From assembly GCF_024448335.1 (NCBI RefSeq), contig NZ_JAMOHM010000002.1:62001-126000 (forward strand): a stretch of 64,000 nucleotides of DNA, read 5' to 3'. Shown in pieces: positions 47,463 to 55,640 of the stretch. Made by a program: the position numbers and the translations under genes. This stretch comes from Stutzerimonas frequens. GTDB lineage: Bacteria; Pseudomonadota; Gammaproteobacteria; Pseudomonadales; Pseudomonadaceae. The notes beneath the pieces were generated by a model. That model was given only the letters and a program-made list of their open reading frames with translations, was not told where the DNA came from and did no database searches. How positions within the stretch are numbered: position 1 is the first letter of the stretch; every line of letters starts with the position of its first letter.

Positions 47463-48542
47463 ATGATCAGACACCCCAACCGGCCCGCCAGACGTTCTAC
47501 GCGACTGGCCCTGGGATTGACGGCCGCGCTGTCGGCCATGGGCGTCTGCGCCGCCGATTGGCCGAAGGGCGATGACGGCCTCGCGTTATTGGGGGTCAAT
47601 CTGTCCGGTGCCGGCTTCGCGCCCCATATCACCCCCGGAAAGAACGGTACCCATTACTTCTATCCGCAAAAGAAGCATTTCAAGTACTACGCCGATCAGG
47701 GGATCAAGCTGATCCGTTTCCCCTTCATCTGGGAGCGGGTTCAACATTCCTTGGATGATGGATTGAACTTCGACCAGATCCGGTTGTTGAAGAAGACCCT
47801 GGATCTGGCCGCGATGAATGGCCAGAAGGTCATTCTCGATATGCACAACTACGGTCGTTACCACGGCGAGCTGATCGGCTCGAGCAAGGTGCCCTACGAA
47901 GCCTATGCCTCGGTCTGGCGACAGCTGGCCGAACGCTTCAAAGGCCATCGCGGCCTGCTCGGCTACGACATCATGAACGAGCCGTACGGCACCGTCGGGC
48001 TCTGGCCAGGCGCGGCGCAGGCGGCGGTCGATGCGATTCGCGAAGTCGATGATCAGACGCTGATCTTCGTCGAGGGCGAGCGCTGGTCGAGTGCGTATCA
48101 CTGGCCACAGGTGAACGCCAACTTCCTGATCAACGACCCGGCCGAGCGCATCGTCTACGAAGCGCACCTGTATTTCGACCAGGACTTCTCCGGCAAATAC
48201 ATGGCGCAGACCAGCCGCGACATCGACCCGATGATCGGCGTCGAGCGCGCTCGCCCGTTTATCGAGTGGCTGAAGAAACACGGCCAGCGAGGCTTCCTCG
48301 GCGAATACGGCATTCCCGACGACCTGCCCGAAGCGGCCGTCGCCATGGACAACCTGCTCGCCTACCTCAATGACAACTGCGTACCCAGCGCCTACTGGGC
48401 CGGCGGCCCCGGCTGGGGCACCTACAAGCTTGCAATCGAGCCGCGCAAGGGCGAGGACCGTCCTCAGATGGAGCTCATGCGCAAACACCTGGCGAACGAC
48501 TGCACTGCCATTGGCCCTACCCCCGCGCACACCGCTGACTGA
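47463..48542 (+). CDS. Secreted glycoside hydrolase family 5 (cellulase-like)
   Basis: 359 residues with a signal peptide (ALGLTAALSAMGVCA, cleavage before ADWPKG). The GH5 barrel shows GVNLSGAGF near the N-terminus, acid/base Glu173 in YDIMNEPYG, and nucleophile Glu281 in GFLGEYGIPDD. Related exopolysaccharide loci carry periplasmic hydrolases (AlgL, PslG, BcsZ) that trim or clear polymer; this GH5 takes the same position. Its natural substrate is likely the locus polymer rather than plant cellulose, which is inference. Confidence 0.9.
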   Translation: MIRHPNRPARRSTRLALGLTAALSAMGVCAADWPKGDDGLALLGVNLSGAGFAPHITPGKNGTHYFYPQKKHFKYYADQGIKLIRFPFIWERVQHSLDDGLNFDQIRLLKKTLDLAAMNGQKVILDMHNYGRYHGELIGSSKVPYEAYASVWRQLAERFKGHRGLLGYDIMNEPYGTVGLWPGAAQAAVDAIREVDDQTLIFVEGERWSSAYHWPQVNANFLINDPAERIVYEAHLYFDQDFSGKYMAQTSRDIDPMIGVERARPFIEWLKKHGQRGFLGEYGIPDDLPEAAVAMDNLLAYLNDNCVPSAYWAGGPGWGTYKLAIEPRKGEDRPQMELMRKHLANDCTAIGPTPAHTAD

Positions 48543-48560
48543 TTCTGGAGTGACTCGAAC

Positions 48561-49748
48561 ATGAAATTCGGACTGCTATGGCACTCGTTCTCATCCGGCA
48601 ACCTCGGGGTTGGCGCCCTGAGCATTTCCAACATGCTGCTGATCGACGAGGCCGCGCGCAAATGCGGGATCACCCCGGAGTTCCTGATCATCGGTTCGTC
48701 CGGCCCCTGCGACTACCCGCCGTCCACCGAGCGTTTCAAGTACGAATTCATCGAGTTCAACGAGAAGGCGCTGCTGAAGAATCCCCACGGCCTGTACCAG
48801 GCGATCAGCTCCTGTGATGCGGTCTTCGACATCGGCGAGGGCGACAGCTTTTCCGACATCTATGGCGCCAAGCGCCTGATCAAGCTGCTGGTCAGCAAGG
48901 GCATGGCACTGGGTGGCCGCGTGCCGCTGATCCTGTCGCCGCAGACCATCGGCCCGTTCAAGTCCGATTGGGGTACCAAGGCCTCGGCCTGGGCGATGAA
49001 GAAGAGCACCATGGTCTTCGCCCGCGATCACCAGTCCTTCGATGTGCTCAAGCAGCTCAACATCCCCAATCGCGACGAAGTCATCGACGTCGCCTTCGCC
49101 CTGCCCTTCGAGCGCCAGAGCGAACAGCGCGATCCGAGCAAGCTGGCTGTCGGCCTCAGCGTCTCGGCACTGCTGCATCACGGCGGATACGAAGGCACGG
49201 CCAATCAGTTCGGCCTGCGTGCCGACTACAAGGCGCTGACCGACCGGCTGATCCGCACGCTGCTCGAGCGCGGCCACGAAGTACACCTGGTACCCCACGT
49301 GATCCCGATCGGCTTCCCGGCCGAGGATGACTACACCGTGTCCCAGCAACTGCAGCAGCAGTATCCCGAGCTCAAGCTGGCGCCACGCTTCAAGGGGCCG
49401 ATCGAGGCCAAGTCCTACATCAGCGGCATGGACTTCTTCGTCGGCGCACGCATGCACGCAACCATCGGCGCGTTCTCCGCCGGCGTACCGGTCGTGCCGC
49501 TGGCCTACAGCCGCAAGTTCGCCGGGCTCTATCAGTCGCTCGACTACCACCGTGTGGTGGACCTCAAGACCGAGGACACCGAGAGCGCACTGGAACTGGT
49601 TCTGTCGCACCTGGACAACCGCGAACAGCTCAAGACTGAAGTCGCCGCCAGCGGTGCGATCATCCGCCGCAAGCTGGACGCCTACAGCGTGGCGCTGGAA
49701 CAGATCCTCGCCAGCCTGCACCAGCCCCAGGCCGCGTATCAGAGATAA
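48561..49748 (+). CDS. Polysaccharide pyruvyl transferase family protein
   Basis: 395 residues of the PS_pyruvyl_trans family (PF04230), related to WcaK and CsaB, which add ketal pyruvate from phosphoenolpyruvate to sugars. The N-terminal segment GLLWHSFSSGNLGVGALSIS and the internal FDIGEGDSFSDIYG match the first Rossmann-like domain; SPQTIGPFKS and FVGARMHATIGAFSAGVPVV match the second, including the conserved RMHA motif. It is cytoplasmic. It overlaps no neighbour: the GH5 stop is 18 bases upstream and the flippase starts three bases later. Confidence 0.9.
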   Translation: MKFGLLWHSFSSGNLGVGALSISNMLLIDEAARKCGITPEFLIIGSSGPCDYPPSTERFKYEFIEFNEKALLKNPHGLYQAISSCDAVFDIGEGDSFSDIYGAKRLIKLLVSKGMALGGRVPLILSPQTIGPFKSDWGTKASAWAMKKSTMVFARDHQSFDVLKQLNIPNRDEVIDVAFALPFERQSEQRDPSKLAVGLSVSALLHHGGYEGTANQFGLRADYKALTDRLIRTLLERGHEVHLVPHVIPIGFPAEDDYTVSQQLQQQYPELKLAPRFKGPIEAKSYISGMDFFVGARMHATIGAFSAGVPVVPLAYSRKFAGLYQSLDYHRVVDLKTEDTESALELVLSHLDNREQLKTEVAASGAIIRRKLDAYSVALEQILASLHQPQAAYQR

Positions 49749-49750
49749 TC

Positions 49751-50983
49751 ATGCGCGATCACGCCCTGATGGGGGTTACCACGGCGGCTCGCACCGCCGT
49801 GCAGCTCGGCACCCTGCTGATCCTCGCGCGAACGCTGGGGCCGAGCGATTTCGGCTTCATTTCGATCGTGATCACCTGGTCGACCATCGTCGCCCTGGTG
49901 ACCGACTACGGCTTCGGCATGCGCGCGCTGCGCGACATCGGCGCCGAGCGCCATCGCGCGGGCGAGATCATGTCCGCCAGCCTGGCGGCGAAGTCCGTAC
50001 TGGTAGGGCCGGCCTGCATCGTGCTGCTGCCGATCATCCTGTTCGTCCTCGACCTGCACACCACCGAGCGCTTTGCCGCGGTGTTGTTCCTGCTCGGCAC
50101 CCTGGCCTCGTCCTACGGCGACCTCGGCCTGACGGTGTTTCGCAGCATCGGCCAGTTCCATCGCGAAACGAAGATCGTGGCCGCGACGGCACTGGTGCAC
50201 TTCATTTTGATCGGCGCCGCGATCCTGCTGCGCAACGACGTGCTGGCCATCGGCCTCGCTTTCCTGGTTTCGCGCCTGATCTACGCCACCTTCGCTCTGC
50301 GCGCGCTGTCGAAGATCCTCGAACTGGGCGGCATCCTGCGCAACTCCTGGCAGGTGCTGGGCGAGCGCTTCAAGTCTTCCACCAGCTTTGCGGTGGACAG
50401 CGGCGCGACCAACATCTTCGCCCAGCTCGACGTCATCCTGGTCAACCACCTCGCCGGGCGCGAAGCGGCGGGCATCTACTTCGCCGGCTCGCGGTTGATT
50501 CAAGGCGCGGTGCCGTTCAGCGTGCTGCTGGCCAGCGTGCACATCCCGCGCTTCGCCTACCAGCTGCACAACAAGACCGCCGGGCTGGCCCGCTACGGCC
50601 TGCGCATCCTTGGCGAGTACGCCGGCATGGGACTGATCTTCGCCCTGGCGTTCTTCTTCATCGGCCCGCTGTTCACCGACTACTTCCTCGGCGCCGAGTA
50701 CGCCGAGCTGAACACCCTGTGGCTGGCTTTCGCCTGCTTCACCGCGGCGCGCTTCATCGCCGCCGGCCTGGGTGTGCAGCTGATGGCCATGGGCACGGGC
50801 TTCTTGCGTACCTTCGGGATCATCGCCTCGGGCGTGATCACGGTGCTCTGTTACTGGATTTTCATTCCGTCGCACGGAATACAGGCGGCCCCCTGGGTGT
50901 CCACTCTGGGCATGGTCGTCCTGACAGTTATCTACGGTTATGCGGTGCTCGCCATCTACCGCAAGCGGCGCCAGCCCGCATGA
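49751..50983 (+). CDS. Wzx-like polysaccharide flippase
   Basis: 410 residues with about twelve hydrophobic segments, as in MATE/MVF-superfamily flippases. N-terminal LMGVTTAARTAVQLGTLLIL and the conserved RTLGPSDFGFISI are typical, as is the middle FAQLDVILVNHLAGREAAGI. Wzx moves lipid-linked repeat units across the inner membrane before polymerisation. The last helices (LGMVVLTVIYGYAVLAIY) end in a basic tail. The stop is 65 bases before the FrhB-like gene. Confidence 0.9.
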   Translation: MRDHALMGVTTAARTAVQLGTLLILARTLGPSDFGFISIVITWSTIVALVTDYGFGMRALRDIGAERHRAGEIMSASLAAKSVLVGPACIVLLPIILFVLDLHTTERFAAVLFLLGTLASSYGDLGLTVFRSIGQFHRETKIVAATALVHFILIGAAILLRNDVLAIGLAFLVSRLIYATFALRALSKILELGGILRNSWQVLGERFKSSTSFAVDSGATNIFAQLDVILVNHLAGREAAGIYFAGSRLIQGAVPFSVLLASVHIPRFAYQLHNKTAGLARYGLRILGEYAGMGLIFALAFFFIGPLFTDYFLGAEYAELNTLWLAFACFTAARFIAAGLGVQLMAMGTGFLRTFGIIASGVITVLCYWIFIPSHGIQAAPWVSTLGMVVLTVIYGYAVLAIYRKRRQPA

Positions 50984-51047
50984 CCGGACTCGTCAAATAC
51001 TGCCGGTCACGCCATGCGCTCGACCGGCCGCTCAAGGGAAGGCAGGT

Positions 51048-52298
51048 ATGAAAGCTCTACTGAACCGCGTACTGAACAACGACCTGTGCAGTGGCTGCGG
51101 CATGTGCAGCTCGGTCGCCGAGGACGATGCCATCAAGATTCGCCTGACCGGTGATGGTTATCACCGCCCGGTGCTCAACAGCCAGTACCAGGACAAGCCG
51201 GTGGCCAGCGAACAGACCAGCGCGGCCTTCGCCAAGTCCTGCCCGGCACTGAACCTGGACATCCGCCCGTACAAGTCGGCGAACTATCACCCGATCTGGG
51301 GCGAGATTCTCGACACGCTCAAGGGCTACGCCGCTGATGACGAGATCCGCCAGGCCGGCTCCTCCGGCGGCGTGATCTCTGCTCTTGCACAGTACTGTCT
51401 GGAACACAAGCTGGTCGATGGCGTGATCCAGATCCAGGCTTCGACCACCGATCCGCTGGAGAACGTCGCGACCATCAGCCGCTCGCGGCAGAACGTCATC
51501 GCCTCCTCCGGCTCGCGCTATGCGCCGGCCAGCCCGGGTGAAGCGCTGAAATGGGTCGCCATGTCCACCGAGAAATACCTGTTCATCGGCAAGCCCTGCG
51601 ACGTGGCCGCGGTGCGCCAGATACAGCAACACAACCCGCGGCTGAAGGAAAACATTCCCTACATCGTCTCCTTCATGTGCGCCGGCACGCCGAGCCTGCA
51701 GGGCACCGAGCAGGTGCTGGACAAACTGGAAGTCGAGCGCAAGGACGTCACCGCCTTCCGTTACCGCGGCGACGGCTGGCCGGGGCTGACCAAGGCCACG
51801 CTGAAGAACGGCGACGAGCGCACCATGACCTACAACGATTCCTGGGGAAAGGTGCTCAACCGGCACCTGCAGACCCGCTGCAAGATCTGCCCGGACGGCA
51901 TCGGTGAGTTCGCCGACATCGTCTGCGCCGATGGCTGGGAAGGCGACGAGAAAGGCTATCCGTCGTTCGAAGAGCGCGAGGGCAACTCGCTGATTCTGGT
52001 ACGCACTGCAAAAGGTCGCGAACTTTTTCGCAACGCGGAGGCTGCTGGCGTTGTCAAAGCCGAGGCTTTCGATACCGGCAGCATCTTTGCCATCCAGCCG
52101 TTTCAGTACTACCGCCGCACGACGATCCTGCCGCGGTTGCTGGCAATGAAGCTGCTGATGCTCAAGACCCCGGCGTACAAAGGCTTCGAGCTTGGCAAAG
52201 GGGCAAGGGAAATCGGGTTCTACCAGAGCTTCAAGGCGTTCACCGGCCTGCTGGTGCGGCGCAAGAAGATCAAGAAGCGAGCGCTGGAGACGGCATGA
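51048..52298 (+). CDS. FrhB/coenzyme F420 hydrogenase beta subunit-like Fe-S flavoprotein
   Basis: 416 residues. N-terminal [4Fe-4S] motif NDLCSGCGMC (Cys14, 17, 20) plus Cys65 in AKSCPALN give a CxxCxxC...CP cluster. The C-terminal FrhB domain shows RQAGSSGGVISALAQYCL (flavin loop), LFIGKPCDVAAVRQIQ, FRYRGDGWPGLTK, and a second cysteine group RCKICPDGIGEFADIVCADG. FrhB proteins are F420- or FAD-linked oxidoreductases; pseudomonads are not known for F420. In polysaccharide loci such proteins often accompany pyruvyl transferases, with no established function. Confidence 0.88.
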   Translation: MKALLNRVLNNDLCSGCGMCSSVAEDDAIKIRLTGDGYHRPVLNSQYQDKPVASEQTSAAFAKSCPALNLDIRPYKSANYHPIWGEILDTLKGYAADDEIRQAGSSGGVISALAQYCLEHKLVDGVIQIQASTTDPLENVATISRSRQNVIASSGSRYAPASPGEALKWVAMSTEKYLFIGKPCDVAAVRQIQQHNPRLKENIPYIVSFMCAGTPSLQGTEQVLDKLEVERKDVTAFRYRGDGWPGLTKATLKNGDERTMTYNDSWGKVLNRHLQTRCKICPDGIGEFADIVCADGWEGDEKGYPSFEEREGNSLILVRTAKGRELFRNAEAAGVVKAEAFDTGSIFAIQPFQYYRRTTILPRLLAMKLLMLKTPAYKGFELGKGAREIGFYQSFKAFTGLLVRRKKIKKRALETA

Positions 52299-52342
52299 AA
52301 GGCCGTAGCGCTCAGGGAACCAATACCTAAGGACTCAGGTTG

Positions 52343-53596
52343 ATGACGAATTTCACCTCACGCTTCTTCTTTTTTCCGCTGCTGATCCTGGCGATCGTGC
52401 TGCATTTTTCCGTGTTCGGTGACAGCCCGCACAACCCCTACGGCATCAAGGGGCTGAACGAGGCGTATCTCGCGGTCTGCATCATCTTCACCATTTTGCT
52501 GTTGCTGGCCTCGGCGGAAGACGCCCCGCGTGAGTTTCGCATCCTGATGTACTACTGCCTGTACAGCACAGTGGTCTTCCTGCTGATGCCGGCGGTGTTC
52601 GCCTACTTCACCTATGGCCAACCGATCGTCTTCGGACTCATCGAAGAGCGAAGGGTACTGTTCTGCCTGGGCTTCGCGCCCCTGTTGTTCCTCGGCAAAC
52701 GTGTCAGCACCCTGCAGTTCGAGCGCGCCCTGCTCTATGCGGCACTGGCCGCTGCGTTCTTCTCCTGGTGCTTCAAGTTCGGTGTAATTCCCGACATGCG
52801 CCCGGAAGTTCGTTCGGATGACCGCCCGGACCGCTCGTCGATCGGCCCTTACCTGCTCTGCCTGGGCTACTTCTACTGCATCCAGATCTGGTCGAAGGGC
52901 GCCTCGCCCATTAACGGCGCTGCTCGCAGCAAGACCTTCTACCTGGTGATCGCCGCACTGTTGCTGCTAACTCTCGTGTTCGCCACCCAGACCCGCCAGC
53001 TGATCGTGCTGTGCCTGGCCTTCACCCTGTTCTGCCTGCGCGCCAAGGCAGTCATCTGGGCCGCCTCGCTGGCGATCCTGCTATCGCCGTTCTATTTCTA
53101 TCCGAGCCTGCTGGAGATTCTCGGCCTCAACGTCGAGTTCTATGACAGCTCCCTGGAAAGTGTGGAAGACGGCGCTCGCTCCCATACCATCGCCGCGATC
53201 TTCGCTCACCTCGACCAGGTCAACTGGCTGCCCAGCGGTTCGCTGTCGCTGATGTGGCAGGACGGCTTCATTCCCTATTTCGGAGAGCATTTCTTCCTCT
53301 CGGACGTCGGCATTATCGGCACGCTGTTCCGCTTCGGCTTCCTCACCTTCCTGATCGTACCGATGACGCTGTTCGTCTATCACCGCATTGCCAAGAACAT
53401 CGCCAGCGACATGACCTTCATCTACGCGACCATGCTGGCGTTCTTCGTCATCTGGCCGCTCAACGGCTTCTTCGAATACGGCCAACCGGTTTTCGCATTG
53501 CTGTTCGTCATTCATGCCCTAAGGGCCCGTCATCTTCGCAGCCAGGAACGTATCCATGAACGTCGCGCTTATCCTCAACTACAAGGCAGCTACTGA
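52343..53596 (+). CDS. Wzy-like O-antigen/exopolysaccharide polymerase
   Basis: 417 residues, very hydrophobic, with about ten to twelve membrane helices and a long periplasmic loop near residues 270-330 (LNVEFYDSSLESVEDGARSH, FIPYFGEHFFLSDVGIIGTL). These features and the position in the locus support a Wzy-type polymerase; primary sequence is too divergent for certainty. The last 41 bases overlap the GT2 gene. Start: TTG at 52340 and ATG at 52343 are adjacent; ATG is used. Confidence 0.8.
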   Translation: MTNFTSRFFFFPLLILAIVLHFSVFGDSPHNPYGIKGLNEAYLAVCIIFTILLLLASAEDAPREFRILMYYCLYSTVVFLLMPAVFAYFTYGQPIVFGLIEERRVLFCLGFAPLLFLGKRVSTLQFERALLYAALAAAFFSWCFKFGVIPDMRPEVRSDDRPDRSSIGPYLLCLGYFYCIQIWSKGASPINGAARSKTFYLVIAALLLLTLVFATQTRQLIVLCLAFTLFCLRAKAVIWAASLAILLSPFYFYPSLLEILGLNVEFYDSSLESVEDGARSHTIAAIFAHLDQVNWLPSGSLSLMWQDGFIPYFGEHFFLSDVGIIGTLFRFGFLTFLIVPMTLFVYHRIAKNIASDMTFIYATMLAFFVIWPLNGFFEYGQPVFALLFVIHALRARHLRSQERIHERRAYPQLQGSY

Positions 53597-54431
53597 AACC
53601 ATCAGTTGCGTTGAGAGCCTGCTCGCTCATTGCCCGGCTCTCGACCATGTGGTGGTCATCGACAACGACTCCCAGGACGGCTCCGTGGTGGCGCTCCACC
53701 AGTGGCTGGAGGCACAGCCACGACACAACGTGACCGTACTGGCCAATCCGGAAAATAACGGCTACGCCGGTGGCAACAACTACGGGCTGCGCTGGGCGCT
53801 GGATAACCTGCCAGTGACCAATTTCTGGATCGTCAACAACGACACCTATGTCGACAGCGACGCGCTCTCTCCGCTGCTGGCAGCCTTGGCGGAGAACGAC
53901 CGCCAGTTCGTTGGCTCGGTCATCCTCAGCGCCGATACCGGGCGCCTGGAGTGCTACGGCGGCGGCAAGCTCTACCCGCTGCTGGGCAAGGCCAAGCTGC
54001 TGGGCAAGGACCAGTCGCTCGAAGCCATGGCAAACAACAGCGAGCAGCCCGACTACCTGATGGGCTGCAGCCTGGCGTTCTCGGCCAAGCTGATCGACCG
54101 CATCGGCATGATGGACGAGGCGTACTTCATGTATTCCGAGGAAGTCGACTGGCAGTTTCAGGCGAAGAAGAAAGGCGTGTCGATCCGCGTCGTGCCCGAG
54201 AGTCGCCTGTTCCATTACGGCTCGCTCAGCTCGGGCGGCCGTTCGGCCTTCTACCACTACTACCGCAACCGCGCGGCGACCCGTTTCAACAAGCGCTTTT
54301 ACGGCCAGGGTTTCGCACTGGCGTCGGCCTGTTTCCTGTCGGCGATCACCGTCATCAAGGAGTACAACCACCCCAGCCTCGCCTGGTCCGGCATCAAGGG
54401 CGCATTCAAGGGAGTAACGATGAGTGTCTAA
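53556..54431 (+). CDS. Family 2 glycosyltransferase
   Basis: 291 residues, GT-A fold. N-terminal NVALILNYKAATETISCVES is the nucleotide-sugar binding strand, followed by VVVIDNDSQDGSV and the metal-binding region FWIVNNDTYVDSDAL. The acceptor-side segment YLMGCSLAFSAKLIDRIGMM and the YFMYSEEVDWQFQAKKKGV motif (ED-type catalytic base region) are typical of rhamnosyltransferase-like GT2. It probably adds the second or third sugar of the repeat unit. It starts inside the end of the polymerase gene and overlaps the next gene by eight bases. Confidence 0.9.
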   Translation: MNVALILNYKAATETISCVESLLAHCPALDHVVVIDNDSQDGSVVALHQWLEAQPRHNVTVLANPENNGYAGGNNYGLRWALDNLPVTNFWIVNNDTYVDSDALSPLLAALAENDRQFVGSVILSADTGRLECYGGGKLYPLLGKAKLLGKDQSLEAMANNSEQPDYLMGCSLAFSAKLIDRIGMMDEAYFMYSEEVDWQFQAKKKGVSIRVVPESRLFHYGSLSSGGRSAFYHYYRNRAATRFNKRFYGQGFALASACFLSAITVIKEYNHPSLAWSGIKGAFKGVTMSV

Positions 54432-55191
54432 CCAGACTAACCACGCGTTCGGTGTGAACTTCTATACCGGCAGCAAGGCAGCCCTGCTGGACTGCATTCG
54501 CGAAGGGGTCAGGCAGCCCTACTCGTTCGTGGTGACACCCAACGTCGATCACCTGGCACAGCTGCAGGATAACCCTGCCCTGCGCGAGGCTTACGCCAAG
54601 GCTCGCCTGCGCCTTTGCGACAGCCGGATCCTGCAGCCGCTGCTGCAGCGGCTCGGTGTGCAGATCGAGGAAGTCATTCCCGGCAGCGACCTGACCATGG
54701 ACCTGCTCGACTGGGCCAATCGCGAGCATCTGCGCATCGTACTGATCGGCGCCACCGAACAGGAATGCAGCAAGTTGCGCGCGCTCTATCCTGGCATCAC
54801 GGTGTACCACCATAACCCACCCATGGGTTTCATCAACAAACCGGAAGAAGTGCAGCGAGCCCTGCAGTTCGTTCGCGAACATCCTTCCGAACTGGTGTTC
54901 TATGCGGTCGGCGCGCCGCGTCAGGAAATACTCGCCAGTTCCATCGAAGGTCACGAACGAACCGGCATGGGCTTCTGTATCGGCGCATCCATCTCGTTTG
55001 CCACCGGCAGTATTAAGCGTGCACCCGTATGGATGCAGAACTGCAAACTCGAGTGGCTGCACAGGATGCTTTCCGAGCCCAAACGATTGGTAAAACGTTA
55101 CGCCCATGATGCGCTGTTCATAGTTCCGGCATTCATGCGGGAGAAGAGCTACCGGATGGACAAGGCCAAACCGGCCAAGCAGGACAGTTGA
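54424..55191 (+). CDS. WecG/TagA/CpsF family glycosyltransferase
   Basis: 255 residues of the GT26 family. Motifs: VVTPNVDHLAQLQDNPALRE (TPN..H), LCDSRILQPLLQRLG (the D-S/G region), IPGSDLTMDLLDW, then FYAVGAPRQEILASS and ASISFATGSIKRAPVWMQ near the C-terminus. GT26 enzymes transfer ManNAc, ManNAcA or glucose-type sugars to lipid-linked acceptors. The start is GTG at 54424, with GGAG nine bases upstream inside the GT2 gene, so translation is likely coupled. Confidence 0.92.
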   Translation: MSNQTNHAFGVNFYTGSKAALLDCIREGVRQPYSFVVTPNVDHLAQLQDNPALREAYAKARLRLCDSRILQPLLQRLGVQIEEVIPGSDLTMDLLDWANREHLRIVLIGATEQECSKLRALYPGITVYHHNPPMGFINKPEEVQRALQFVREHPSELVFYAVGAPRQEILASSIEGHERTGMGFCIGASISFATGSIKRAPVWMQNCKLEWLHRMLSEPKRLVKRYAHDALFIVPAFMREKSYRMDKAKPAKQDS

Positions 55192-55640
55192 GTCATTCAT
55201 CGAAAAAATGGCTGCAATTGCACTGAAACACGATGAACCCCGCCTGACCGGGACGGTCTATCCCTACTGTGAAAAGTGCGACGCGATGGCAATTCAACAT
55301 CGAACTAACCACGCGCGTCGCGCGTCCCAGGCAGAAGGCAGCGGTGCTTACTCTCAACGAATAAAGGATTAAACCCTGCCGAATTAAACCGCAGTCTTAC
55401 TGCCAGGAGGAAAAGCAATAACGCTTCCGCGTAGCTGAAATAAAAAAGCTGCAGGAGATGAACATTCAGGAAGGAGAGAAACTTTGGCTACCGATCCGAT
55501 TTGGTCGCTGAGGAGTATGGAGTAATGACTCCGATCCTCTTGGAAAGGCGAAACAACAACTCGAATGCCTCAGGCAGAACAGTGAATCCAGCCGTCTCAC
55601 TCTTTGAACAACAACCACTCCGTCAAGGATGAACAACCCC
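55192..55640 (+). other. A/T-richer gap of 449 bases before wza
   Basis: This stretch is visibly richer in A and T than its neighbours. A 54-codon frame (55208-55372) starting MAAIALKHDEPRLTGTVYPY and containing CEKC has no ribosome binding site and is not called as a gene. A nested stem-loop lies at 55510-55539 (GAGGA...GGAGT-AATG-ACTCC...TCCTC). AGGAGGAAAAGCA near 55403 has no start codon behind it. The gap may hold an internal promoter or regulatory leader for wza, or a decayed gene. Confidence 0.5.

Noticed and set aside
48464..51051. Possible horizontal transfer of the central exopolysaccharide genes
   Set aside because: By eye their base composition and codon use match the flanking core genes; no mobile elements, tRNA or direct repeats border the locus.
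55208..55372. 54-codon frame with a CxxC motif before wza
   Set aside because: No ribosome binding site precedes its ATG and the sequence resembles no family; kept as an observation, not as a gene.
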